Origin: Hyphomicrobiales bacterium | Lineage (GTDB): Bacteria > Pseudomonadota > Alphaproteobacteria > Rhizobiales > Xanthobacteraceae | Direction of reading: 5' to 3' | Assembly: GCA_026400425.1 (NCBI GenBank) | Contig: JAPLPC010000498.1 | Span: 1-14,111 of the forward strand | DNA length: 14,111 nucleotides | Shown: positions 5,963 through 13,383 of the stretch, piece after piece | Layout of the letters: the number at the start of each line of letters is the position of its first letter | Numbering within the stretch: position 1 is the first letter of the stretch | Notes under the pieces: model-generated | What the model was told of the DNA's origin: nothing | What the model saw: the letters and a program-made list of their open reading frames with translations, nothing else | Databases searched by the model: none | Program-made: the position numbers and the translations under genes

Positions 5963-7174
5963 ATGATCACGGCTCGTACACTCGGTTTAGTCGCTGCTGC
6001 CGGCGCATGGGCGCTGACAATCGGGCACGGCGCGCAGGCGCAGGACACGATCAAAATCGGCGAACTCAACAGCTACAAAACCCAGACCGCTTTTCTCGAT
6101 CCCTACAAAAAGGGGTGGGAGCTGGCGATCGAGGAGATCAACGCCAAGGGTGGCGTGCTCGGCAAGAAGCTCGAAGTGATTTCGCGCGATGACGGCTCTT
6201 CGCCGGGCGATGCGGTGCGTGTCGCCGAAGAACTGGTAACGCGCGAGGGCGTCAATATCCTGGCCGGCACCTTCCTGTCGAATACCGGCCTCGCGGTGAC
6301 GGAGTTTGCCGGCAAGAAGAAAGTGTTCTTTCTCGCCGCCGAGCCGTTGACCGACAAGATTACCTGGCAGAACGGCAATCGCTACACCTTCCGCCTGCGT
6401 GCGACGACCTATATGCAAGTCGCGATGCTGGTGCCCGAGGCACTCGCCGCGAAGAAGAAGCGCTGGGCGCTCGTCTACCCGAACTACGAATACGGCCAGG
6501 CTGCCGCCGCGACCTTCAAGGAGATGATGAAGGCCAAGCAGCCGGACATCGAATTCGTCACCGAGCAGGCGCCGCCGCTCGGCAAGGTCGATGCCGGCGC
6601 CGTCGTGCAGGCGATCGACGACGCCAAGCCGGATGCGATCTTCAACGTGCTGTTCGGTGCGGACTTCGCCAAATTGGTGCGCGAAGGCGGCACCCGCGGC
6701 GTGTTCAAGGATCGCACGGTGGTAAGCGTGCTGTCCGGTGAGCCCGAATATCTCGACCCGGTCAAGGAAGAAGCGCCGGTCGGCTGGATCGTCACCGGCT
6801 ATCCCTGGGACAAGATCAAGATCCCCGAACATCAAACGTTTCTGGCCGCCTACCAGAAGAAGTACAACGACTATCCGCGTCTCGGATCGATCGTCGGCTA
6901 TGCCACGATGAAGTCGCTGGCCGCCGGCATCGCCAAGGCCGGTTCGACCGATACCGAAAAGCTGATCACGGCATTCCGTGGCCTTGCCGTGGATGGCCCG
7001 TTCGGTCCGTTCACCTATCGCGCCAGCGATCATCAGGCGACGGCCGGGGCCTTCGTCGGCAAGATCGCGCTGGAGAATGGCAAGGGGACCATGACCGACA
7101 TCAAATATGTCGATGGCGCCTCCGTGCTGCCGAGCGATGACGAAGTGAAGAAGCTTCGTCCGGCTGCCGAGTAA
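5963..7174 (+). CDS. ABC transporter substrate-binding protein, branched-chain amino acid type (Peripla_BP_6)
   Basis: Periplasmic receptor delivering a substrate to the LivHM permease encoded next. It has 403 residues. The signal peptide has Arg5, a hydrophobic core at 7-20 and an AQA-QD cleavage site after residue 26. The mature part starts DTIKIGELNSYKTQT and follows the LivJ/LivK fold, with the conserved WELAIEEINAKGGVLGKKLE, a ligand-site loop ILAGTFLSNTGLAV and WALVYPNYEYGQ. The start at 5963 is chosen because GGAG (5952-5955) lies 7 nt upstream and the signal peptide begins there; the frame is open further upstream to 5873 but adds a charged, unlikely extension. First gene of a five-gene unit. 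The substrate is not certain: this family also carries aromatic acids, amides, urea and other organic acids. Confidence 0.92.
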   Translation: MITARTLGLVAAAGAWALTIGHGAQAQDTIKIGELNSYKTQTAFLDPYKKGWELAIEEINAKGGVLGKKLEVISRDDGSSPGDAVRVAEELVTREGVNILAGTFLSNTGLAVTEFAGKKKVFFLAAEPLTDKITWQNGNRYTFRLRATTYMQVAMLVPEALAAKKKRWALVYPNYEYGQAAAATFKEMMKAKQPDIEFVTEQAPPLGKVDAGAVVQAIDDAKPDAIFNVLFGADFAKLVREGGTRGVFKDRTVVSVLSGEPEYLDPVKEEAPVGWIVTGYPWDKIKIPEHQTFLAAYQKKYNDYPRLGSIVGYATMKSLAAGIAKAGSTDTEKLITAFRGLAVDGPFGPFTYRASDHQATAGAFVGKIALENGKGTMTDIKYVDGASVLPSDDEVKKLRPAAE

Positions 7175-7198
7175 GCACAGTCCGTAGCAGCAGGCTTG

Positions 7199-7227
7199 CT
7201 CTCCCCGTGGCCTATGCGCGGGGAGAG
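7199..7227 (+). other. Intercistronic hairpin between binding-protein and permease genes
   Basis: A perfect 9-bp stem, CTCTCCCCG (7199-7207) and CGGGGAGAG (7219-7227), has an 11-nt loop that can tighten by two more pairs. No T-run follows, so it is not a simple terminator. It lies just before the permease ribosome site GAGG (7230-7233), which stays outside the stem. It may protect the 3' end of the binding-protein message or damp permease translation. Confidence 0.65.
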
Positions 7228-7238
7228 GCGAGGACCCC

Positions 7239-9125
7239 ATGAATCTCAACGCGTTCGTTTTCCAGGCCGTCAACGGGCTGTCGTCGGCATCGGGACTGTT
7301 CCTGGTCGCCGTCGGCCTGTCGCTGATCTTCGGCGTCACCCGGATCGTCAATATCGCCCACGGCTCCCTCTATATGCTGGGAACCTACATCGCCTACAGC
7401 GTCGCCACCAAGCTCGGCGGCGCGCTGGGGTTCTGGGGCGGTATCGTACTGACCGCCATCCTGGTTGGCATTCTCGGCGCGATCATCGAAGTGCTGTTGC
7501 TGCGGCGGATCTATCGCGCGCCCGAACTGTTCCAACTGCTCGCGACCTTTGCGCTGGTGCTGGTGTTCAACGATGCCGCGTTGTGGATCTGGGGACCGGA
7601 GGACCTGCTCGGCCCGCGCGCCCCTGGCTTGACAGGATCCATCGAACTGCTCGGCCGCCGATTGCCGACCTACGACATCTTCCTGATCGTCGTCGGTCCC
7701 GCCGTTCTGCTACTGCTTCACATGGCGCTGTCGAAGACGCGCTTCGGCCGCTTGATGCGCGCGGCGACGCAGGATCGTGAAATGGTCGGCGCGCTCGGCG
7801 TCAATCAGGCGATGCTGTTCACCGGCGTGTTTGCGCTCGGTGCGATGCTGGCCGGTCTCGGCGGGGCGCTGCAGATTGCCCGCGAGCCGGCGACGTTGAC
7901 GACGGACCTCAACGTCATCGGCGACGCCTTCGTGGTAGTCGTGGTTGGCGGCATGGGATCGATCACCGGGGCCTATGTCGCCGCCGTGCTGATTGCCGAA
8001 GTGAAGGCGCTTTGCATCGCGCTGGGCATCGTCGATTTCGGCCTGTTCACCGTCAATTTCTCCAAGATGACGCTGGTCGCCGAGTTTCTGGTGATGGCCA
8101 TCGTGTTGATTACACGCCCGTATGGATTGCTGGGCCGCGAGCAGGGCGCGGTGCGCAGCGTCGCCGAGCCCGAGGAGCCGCTGCGCCCGGCGACGACGGC
8201 GACCAAGATCGGCGGTCTCATCGTGTTGTTCGTGCTGATCGCCATGCCGCTGATTGCGCAAGGTTCGCCCTATACGCTGGTGCTTGGCATCGATGTGCTG
8301 ATCGCCATCCTGTTTGCCGCCAGTCTGCATTTCATCATGGGCCCCGGTGGCATGCATTCGTTCGGCCATGCCGCCTATTTCGGCCTCGGCGCCTATGGTG
8401 CGGCGTTGCTCGTGAAGTGGTTCGCGGCGCCGATGGGCGTGGCACTTGCGGCGGCGCCGCTGGTGGCGCTGATGGGCGCGTTGCTGTTCGGTTGGTTCGC
8501 CGTGCGATTGTCAGGCGTCTATCTGGCGATGTTGACGCTGGCCTTCGCGCAGATCGTCTGGGCGGCCGTGTTCCAGTGGGAGACGCTGACCGGCGGCTCC
8601 AATGGCGTGCTCGGTGTGTGGCCGTCAGCGCCATTCGAGAGCCGTCCGGCGTTCTACTATCTCACGCTCGCGCTCGCCGCCCTCGGCGTGTTCCTGATCC
8701 GGCGTTTCCTGTTTGCGCCATTCGGCTATGCCATGCGCGCGGGGCGTGACTCGCCGTTGCGCGCCGAAGCCATCGGCCTCGACGTCAAGCGCATCCACTG
8801 GCTGGCCTTCGCGATTGCCGGATGTATCTGCGGCGTCGCCGGCGGACTGTTCGCCTTCGCCAAGGGATCGATCTCGCCGGAGACCATTGCCGTCAGTCGT
8901 TCCATCGATGGTCTGGTGATGGTTCTTCTCGGCGGCTTGCAGACTCTGTCGGGGCCGATCGTCGGCGCATCGGTGTTTGCGGTGCTTCAGGACAGCGTGA
9001 TGCGATCGACCGAATACTGGCGCGCCTTGCTGGGCGGCGTCATTCTGCTGTTGGTGCTGGCATTCCCGGCGGGGATCGTCGGCGGCCTGGCCAAATTGTT
9101 CGCTCGCCGAAAGGCTGCGTCATGA
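7239..9125 (+). CDS. Fused LivH-LivM type ABC permease
   Basis: Inner-membrane channel of the HAAT importer, with both permease subunits in one 628-residue chain. The LivH-like half (about 1-290) has the hallmark IFGVTRIVNIAHGSLYMLGTY near residues 30-50 and the cytoplasmic coupling segment GGMGSITGAYVAAVLIAE near 240. A polar linker (about 300-325, EQGAVRSVAEPEEPLRPATTATK) leads to the LivM-like half (about 330-628), with FIMGPGGMHSFGHAAYFGLGAY, TGGSNGVLGVWP and the second coupling segment LLGGLQTLSGPIVGA. Many hydrophobic spans occur in each half. The ATG at 7239 has GAGG 5 nt upstream. It overlaps livG by 4 bp. The two halves are continuous in one frame with no stop or shift, so the fusion looks real and is known in related genomes. 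Confidence 0.94.
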   Translation: MNLNAFVFQAVNGLSSASGLFLVAVGLSLIFGVTRIVNIAHGSLYMLGTYIAYSVATKLGGALGFWGGIVLTAILVGILGAIIEVLLLRRIYRAPELFQLLATFALVLVFNDAALWIWGPEDLLGPRAPGLTGSIELLGRRLPTYDIFLIVVGPAVLLLLHMALSKTRFGRLMRAATQDREMVGALGVNQAMLFTGVFALGAMLAGLGGALQIAREPATLTTDLNVIGDAFVVVVVGGMGSITGAYVAAVLIAEVKALCIALGIVDFGLFTVNFSKMTLVAEFLVMAIVLITRPYGLLGREQGAVRSVAEPEEPLRPATTATKIGGLIVLFVLIAMPLIAQGSPYTLVLGIDVLIAILFAASLHFIMGPGGMHSFGHAAYFGLGAYGAALLVKWFAAPMGVALAAAPLVALMGALLFGWFAVRLSGVYLAMLTLAFAQIVWAAVFQWETLTGGSNGVLGVWPSAPFESRPAFYYLTLALAALGVFLIRRFLFAPFGYAMRAGRDSPLRAEAIGLDVKRIHWLAFAIAGCICGVAGGLFAFAKGSISPETIAVSRSIDGLVMVLLGGLQTLSGPIVGASVFAVLQDSVMRSTEYWRALLGGVILLLVLAFPAGIVGGLAKLFARRKAAS

Positions 9126-9889
9126 GCGATCTCGTCATCCGTCAGTTGTCGAAATCGTTCGGCGGCGTGCGCGCCGTCAACGACGTCTCGTTCGCGATCA
9201 AGCGAGGCGAATTCCTCGCTTTGATCGGGCCGAATGGCGCCGGCAAATCGACCTGCTTCAACATGATCAACGGCCAGCTGCAGCCGGACTCCGGCGAGAT
9301 CATGTTCGAGGGCACGCCGTTGAGGGGCAAGAAGCCGCGCGATATCTGGCGGCTTGGCATCGGTCGCACGTTCCAGGTGGCGGCGACGTTCAATTCGATG
9401 ACGGTCATCGAGAACGTTCAGATGGCTCTGATCTCACATGCCAGCCAGGTCTATCGGTTGTGGAAGCCGGCGCGCGCGCTGCATCGCGAGCGCGCCCTCG
9501 AACTGCTCGCCCAGGTCGGCATGCAGGATGCCGCCGACCGGCCGAGCCGAGAGCTTGCTTACGGCGACGTCAAGCGCGTCGAACTCGCCATTGCACTTGC
9601 CAACGAACCGCGGCTGCTGCTGATGGACGAGCCCACGGCCGGGATGGCGCCCAAGGAGCGCAATGACCTGATCGCGCTGGTGAAGCGGCTGGTGATCGAA
9701 CGCGGCATCTCCGTGCTGTTCACCGAACATTCGATGGATGTGGTGTTTGCATTCGCCGACCGCATCATCGTGCTGGCGCGCGGCAAACTGATCGCCGATG
9801 GCGATGCCAGATCGATCCGCGACAATCCGCAGGTGCAGGAAGTCTATTTCGGCACCGGCAAGACCTTCAAGGCGGAGGCCCGGTCATGA
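9122..9889 (+). CDS. LivG-type ABC transporter ATP-binding protein
   Basis: One of two cytoplasmic ATPases powering the importer; 255 residues, normal for LivG. Walker A is GPNGAGKST (36-44) and Walker B LLLMDEPTAGM has D169-E170. The signature is LAYGDVKRVE (from 145) in place of LSGGQ, a change typical of LivG proteins (LAYGQQRRLE in E. coli). The Q-loop lies in GIGRTFQVAATF and the H-loop histidine in TEHSMDVV. The C-terminal tail DNPQVQEVYFGTG is the LivG-specific ending. The start overlaps the permease stop as ATGA, so translation is probably coupled. Confidence 0.95.
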   Translation: MSDLVIRQLSKSFGGVRAVNDVSFAIKRGEFLALIGPNGAGKSTCFNMINGQLQPDSGEIMFEGTPLRGKKPRDIWRLGIGRTFQVAATFNSMTVIENVQMALISHASQVYRLWKPARALHRERALELLAQVGMQDAADRPSRELAYGDVKRVELAIALANEPRLLLMDEPTAGMAPKERNDLIALVKRLVIERGISVLFTEHSMDVVFAFADRIIVLARGKLIADGDARSIRDNPQVQEVYFGTGKTFKAEARS

Positions 9890-10614
9890 GCACGCAGATG
9901 CTGACCGTCGAAAAGCTGTGCGCCTCCTATGGCGCTGCGCAGATCCTGTACGATATCGGGCTCGAGGTCGGGCGTGGCGAGGTGGTGGCGCTGATGGGCC
10001 GCAACGGTGCCGGCAAGACCACCACCATGAAGGCCGTGATGGGCCTGATGACGCAATCGACCGGCAGTATCGTGTTCGACGGCCACGACGTCTCGGGCCG
10101 CCAGCCCTATGAGATCGCGCGGCTCGGCCTCGGTTTCGTTCCGGAAGATCGCCGCATCTTCTCCGATCTCACCGTTCTGGAAAATCTCGACATCGGACGC
10201 CAACCGCCGCGCAAATTCAGCGATGGCGTTGCGGCGCCGGTGTGGACCGAGCAGAAACTGCTCGCGCTGTTTCCCAATCTCGGCGAGATGCCGCACCGGC
10301 CCGGCGGGCGCATGAGTGGCGGCGAGCAGCAGATGCTGACGATCGCGCGCACGCTGATGGGCAACCCGCTGCTGATCCTGCTCGACGAGCCCTCGGAAGG
10401 CGTCGCGCCGGTCATTGTGGAAATGATCGCCAACACCATCGTCGAGCTCAAGAAGGCCGGGGTCTCCATCCTGCTGTCGGAGCAGAATGTCCACTTCGCC
10501 GAACTCGTATCCGACCGCGCCTATGTTCTTGAAAAAGGTCAGCTGCGATGGAACGGCACCATGGCGGAGCTGGCCGACAACATCGATATCCAGCGTGCCT
10601 ATCTGACGGTCTAG
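9886..10614 (+). CDS. LivF-type ABC transporter ATP-binding protein
   Basis: Second ATPase of the importer; 242 residues. Walker A is GRNGAGKTT (38-46), the signature MSGGEQQML starts at residue 143, Walker B LLILLDEPSEGVAP has D167-E168, and the switch region is LSEQNVHFAE, where Gln stands in the H-loop area as is usual in LivF. FVPEDRRIFSDLTVLENL is a LivF hallmark. It overlaps livG by ATGA, which supports LivG-LivF heterodimer production from one message. The MarR gene follows after 80 bp. Confidence 0.95.
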   Translation: MSTQMLTVEKLCASYGAAQILYDIGLEVGRGEVVALMGRNGAGKTTTMKAVMGLMTQSTGSIVFDGHDVSGRQPYEIARLGLGFVPEDRRIFSDLTVLENLDIGRQPPRKFSDGVAAPVWTEQKLLALFPNLGEMPHRPGGRMSGGEQQMLTIARTLMGNPLLILLDEPSEGVAPVIVEMIANTIVELKKAGVSILLSEQNVHFAELVSDRAYVLEKGQLRWNGTMAELADNIDIQRAYLTV

Positions 10615-10694
10615 CGACCACAGCCTGGCCCGAAGATATTGCTGCCGATCGGTCCAGGACATGACATCATCGTGCGGGCCCGGGGATACAGAGA

Positions 10695-11144
10695 TTGGCC
10701 AAAGTCAGATCGCAGGCCGGCAATGAGAAGCCCGCGGGCTACGAGCTCGATGGGCAGGTCGGCTTCCTGCTGCGCGCGGCCATGCAGCGCCACACCTCGA
10801 TCTTCATGTCGAACATGGTCGAAGATCTGACGCCGACGCAGTTTGCCGTGATGGCCAAATTGCGCGAGGTCGGGCCGGACTCGCAGAATCATCTCGGACG
10901 ATTGGTGTATCTGGACGCTGCGACCATCAAGGGCGTGGTCGATCGCCTGGTGCTGCGCGGATTCCTCAGCACCGACTCCGATCCCAACGACCGTCGTCGC
11001 CGCGCCGTGTCGTTGACGGAGCAGGGCAAGCGCGTCGTCGAGACCGCGGTCGGTGTTGCCACCGAGGTCACCGCCAAGACATTGCGGCCTCTGACCCTCG
11101 ACGAGCAGCGGGCTTTGACGCGCCTCCTGAAGAAACTCACCTGA
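10695..11144 (+). CDS. MarR family transcriptional regulator
   Basis: A 149-residue winged-helix regulator, normal length for MarR. The DNA-binding part runs from LTPTQFAVMAKLREV (45-59) through the recognition helix region YLDAATIKGVVDRLVLRGFL (72-91) to the wing DSDPNDRRRRAVSLTEQGK (94-112); dimer helices lie at both ends. No ATG or GTG exists in frame between the last upstream stop (10662-10664) and the HTH region that would keep the whole domain, so a TTG at 10695 is chosen; GGGGA (10682-10686) lies 8 nt before it. It follows livF by 80 bp on the same strand and probably controls the transporter operon, often in answer to an aromatic or acyl-CoA ligand in this family. The ligand is unknown. 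Confidence 0.88.
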   Translation: MAKVRSQAGNEKPAGYELDGQVGFLLRAAMQRHTSIFMSNMVEDLTPTQFAVMAKLREVGPDSQNHLGRLVYLDAATIKGVVDRLVLRGFLSTDSDPNDRRRRAVSLTEQGKRVVETAVGVATEVTAKTLRPLTLDEQRALTRLLKKLT

Positions 11145-11474
11145 CGCGCCAGTGACGCTGCGAATCACACTGATTCAGCGGCCGCTTTGCCGCAGTTTTG
11201 GTCGTGCGTGCAGCAAGCAAGCCTGTGTCATCCATCATGCCGTCGCGACCGGCAAAGGGAAACCAGGGCGATGCCGACCTGCACGTGGCGAGCTGAGTCT
11301 CGATGGCAGTCAAAAGTCTCATATTTTCCAGATCGTTAGGTCCCCCCTTGGCACCGGCCGGACGGCCGGCTTAAAGATGCGGCGACATCCAACAGCGCCT
11401 GGCGACGTCATCTCGCCCGACACCCCGGGGCCGCCTCGTGTCGCCTCATCAACTGCCTGCAAAGGACACCGCCC
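11145..11474. other. 330-bp gene-free stretch upstream of serA
   Basis: No credible gene on either strand. It holds a possible weak terminator (11178-11199), then GC-rich hairpins close to serA: CCGGCC-GGAC-GGCCGG (11354-11369), GGCGA-N7-TCGCC (11401-11417) and CGACAC-N14-GTGTCG (11418-11443). An AT-rich patch near 11315-11330 may carry the serA promoter, but no convincing -35/-10 pair was found. The hairpins do not match a riboswitch that I recognise. Confidence 0.5.
11178..11199 (+). terminator. Possible weak terminator after marR
   Basis: GCGGC (11178-11182) and GCCGC (11189-11193) form a 5-bp stem with a 6-nt loop, followed by AGTTTT. It lies 34 bp after the marR stop, the right place for operon end, but the stem and T-run are both short. 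Confidence 0.35.
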
Positions 11475-12743
11475 GTGTCGAAGACCACCGTGCCTGCCCC
11501 CCAGCTCTCGCTGCCGAAGGACAAGATCAGGATCCTTCTGCTCGAGGGCGTGAACGACAGCGCCGTCGAACTGATCGACATCGCGGGCTACACGAACGTC
11601 ACGCGGCTCCCCAAGGCTCTCGGCGGCGACGAGTTGAAGGAGGCGCTAAAGGGCGTGCATCTGCTCGGCATTCGATCGCGCACCCAGATCACCCAGGACG
11701 TTCTCGATGCGGCCGACCGCCTGATCGCCATCGGCTGCTTCAGCGTCGGCACCAATCAGGTCGATATCGATGCCGCCCGCCGCAGCGGCATTCCCGTGTT
11801 CAACGCGCCGTTCTCCAACACGCGCTCGGTGGCCGAACTGGTCATGGGCGAGGTGGTGATGTTGTTCCGCCGGATCGTCGATCGCTCGGTCGCGGCCCAT
11901 GACGGCCAATGGGACAAATCCGCCACCGACAGCCATGAAGTGCGCGGCAAGACGCTGGGCATCGTCGGCTATGGCAATATTGGCTCGCAGCTTTCCAACC
12001 TCGCCGAAACCTTCGGGATGAAGGTGATCTTCTACGATCACACTGATCGTCTGCGCCACGGCAACACCGAGCCGGTGGCGACATTGCTGGAACTAATGGC
12101 GCAGAGCGACGTGGTCAGCATGCACGTGCCGGAGACGCCGGCGACCAAGAACATGATCGGCAAGACCGAACTGTCCTGGATGAAGGACGGTGCCTATTTC
12201 ATCAATAACAGCCGCGGCACGGTGGTCGATCTCGATGCGCTGGCCGAAGTGCTCCGCAGCGGCAAGCTGCGCGGCGCCGCGGTGGACGTATTCCCGGTGG
12301 AGCCGAGCTCCAATCACGAGAAATTCGTCACACCGCTGCAGGGACTGCCCAATGTGCTGCTGACGCCGCATGTCGGTGGCTCGACCGAGGAAGCTCAGGA
12401 GCGCATCGGCGCCGAAGTCGCGCGAAAGCTGATCGACTATAGCGATACCGGAGCGACGGTGGGTGCGGTGAATTTCCCGCAGGTGCAATTGCCGGCGCGT
12501 CCGCTGGGAACGCGCTTCATTCAGGTCCAGCGCAATGTGCCGGGCATGCTCGGCCGTCTCAACGAAGTGCTGGCCCGCCACGCCGTCAACATCGCCGCGC
12601 AGTATTACGAGACCAACAACGATGTCGGCTATGTCGTGCTCGATGCGGATGCCTCGGCCGCCGACAGCCAGCGTGTGCTGGACGACATCCGCGCGCTTGA
12701 AGGCACCATCCGCGCGCGGCTGCTTTACGAATACAAGGACTGA
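11475..12743 (+). CDS. serA: D-3-phosphoglycerate dehydrogenase, E. coli type with ACT domain
   Basis: First committed step of serine synthesis: 3-phosphoglycerate + NAD to 3-phosphohydroxypyruvate; cytosolic tetramer. It has 422 residues, close to the 410 of E. coli SerA and far shorter than the 520-530-residue type common in alphaproteobacteria. The NAD site is GIVGYGNIGSQ. The catalytic set is R247 (NNSRGT), E276 (FPVEP) and H299 (TPHVGGSTEEAQ), each exactly 7 above the E. coli R240, E269 and H292. The C-terminal ACT domain (about 350-422; RNVPGMLGRLNEVLARHAVNIAAQYYETN) is the serine feedback site in the E. coli enzyme. The start is a GTG at 11475 with AAGGA 8 nt upstream. It stands alone; no other serine gene is nearby. 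A paralogous 2-hydroxyacid dehydrogenase is less likely given the ACT match. Confidence 0.94.
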   Translation: MSKTTVPAPQLSLPKDKIRILLLEGVNDSAVELIDIAGYTNVTRLPKALGGDELKEALKGVHLLGIRSRTQITQDVLDAADRLIAIGCFSVGTNQVDIDAARRSGIPVFNAPFSNTRSVAELVMGEVVMLFRRIVDRSVAAHDGQWDKSATDSHEVRGKTLGIVGYGNIGSQLSNLAETFGMKVIFYDHTDRLRHGNTEPVATLLELMAQSDVVSMHVPETPATKNMIGKTELSWMKDGAYFINNSRGTVVDLDALAEVLRSGKLRGAAVDVFPVEPSSNHEKFVTPLQGLPNVLLTPHVGGSTEEAQERIGAEVARKLIDYSDTGATVGAVNFPQVQLPARPLGTRFIQVQRNVPGMLGRLNEVLARHAVNIAAQYYETNNDVGYVVLDADASAADSQRVLDDIRALEGTIRARLLYEYKD

Positions 12744-12780
12744 GCGAGGTTCGCGTCTCAGGCCTGCCGAAGCCGGGTCA

Positions 12781-13122
12781 GCGTTTGTGCTGCTGGTGGT
12801 TTGGCTCGGCCCGGTGGCGGTGGCCGGCGTCATCCTGGAACTGACCGGCGCCTGGGCAGTGCACTATCCGCATGTCTCCACCCATCCGCTGGAAAGCACG
12901 CGGATGCTCCGCGGACGCCTGCTTCAGGTGCTGATGCTGAACCAGAACTATCATCTTGTGCATCACCTGTGGCCGCGCATTCCGTGGTTCCGCTATGGCC
13001 AGGCGGCCGCCGCTGCGGAGCAGGCGGTGCGGGCGCATCGTGATCGCTGCCGGGACGACGATCAGCCGGCAATCCACGGCAGGGCCTCGGCGACGACGCC
13101 GAGAACCAGTATCACGCCATAG
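12781..13122 (+). pseudogene. Degraded C-terminal fragment of a membrane fatty-acid desaturase / carotene hydroxylase-like gene
   Basis: A plus-strand frame, different from serA, gives AFVLLVVWLGPVAVAGVILE (a membrane span), then HYPHVSTHPLESTRMLRG and NQNYHLVHHLWPRIPWFRYG. NYHLVHH is the third histidine box (HxxHH) of FA_desaturase proteins, and the following WPxIPWxxY is typical. The first two histidine boxes and roughly two thirds of a normal protein (300 or more residues) are missing; the frame opens abruptly 37 bp after the serA stop with no ATG. Similarity seems to end near 13050, after which the frame becomes low-grade sequence overlapping the small minus-strand gene. It is therefore a remnant, probably left by a deletion whose joint lies in 12744-12785. 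Without the other histidines it cannot bind the di-iron centre. Confidence 0.8.
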
Positions 13123-13157
13123 ATGGCGACGCAGAAGGATTCCAACTTGCCACGCAT
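13062..13157 (-). CDS. Probable 31-residue single-span membrane protein
   Basis: A small open frame from ATG at 13157 to TGA at 13062 gives a protein starting MRGKLESFCVAIYGVILVLG and ending EALPWIAG. Residues 8-22 form one hydrophobic helix; the N-terminal end is basic (R2, K4), so it should face the cytoplasm, and the short tail carries E24 and a Pro-Trp pair. A good GGGAG site (13164-13168) lies 6 nt before the ATG, the main reason to believe it. It is antisense to the junk end of the desaturase remnant and divergent from dusA. I do not recognise the family, and no function is claimed. Confidence 0.55.
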   Translation of the reverse strand: MRGKLESFCVAIYGVILVLGVVAEALPWIAG

Positions 13158-13225
13158 CGGCCGCTCCCATAATCCCAAACCAGCATGCCCGTTTATGGTT
13201 ATCGCGGGGTTAATCGGCTGGGTGA

Positions 13226-13251
13226 CGCCGACGTAACGTCATACGTCGGTG
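13226..13251. other. Hairpin between the small gene and dusA
   Basis: A 10-bp stem with one G-T wobble (13226-13235 with 13242-13251, core CGACGTA/TACGTCG) has a 6-nt loop ACGTCA. There is no T-run on either strand, so it is not a terminator. It could be an operator for either divergent gene. Confidence 0.35.
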
Positions 13252-13328
13252 GCGTGCGCAAGCAGATTTTGCGGTCGTCGCGGCTTCAAAATCACGGTAA
13301 GTGACCAGTCGGTACGCATTCAGAAGTC

Positions 13329-13340
13329 CGGGCTAGCCCG
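13329..13340. promoter_or_regulatory. 12-bp palindrome upstream of dusA
   Basis: CGGGCTAGCCCG is a perfect palindrome 43 bp before the dusA ATG, in its promoter or leader. It may be a regulator site or chance; no regulator candidate is at hand. Confidence 0.3.
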
Positions 13341-13383
13341 CTTGGAATGCCGAGCCGGCGCAGATCAATAATCCGATGGATCA

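Noticed and set aside
5987..7351. 454-codon minus-strand open frame opposite the substrate-binding protein gene
   Set aside because: Antisense shadow of a gene with signal peptide and conserved family motifs; no domain or ribosome site of its own.
11418..11443. CGACAC/GTGTCG hairpin before serA as a known riboswitch
   Set aside because: No conserved core of a glycine, SAM or serC-leader type element could be recognised; only simple stems are visible.
12778..13170. 130-codon minus-strand open frame opposite the desaturase remnant
   Set aside because: Arg- and Gln-rich shadow sequence; the better minus-strand candidate here is the 31-residue frame in another phase with a good ribosome site.
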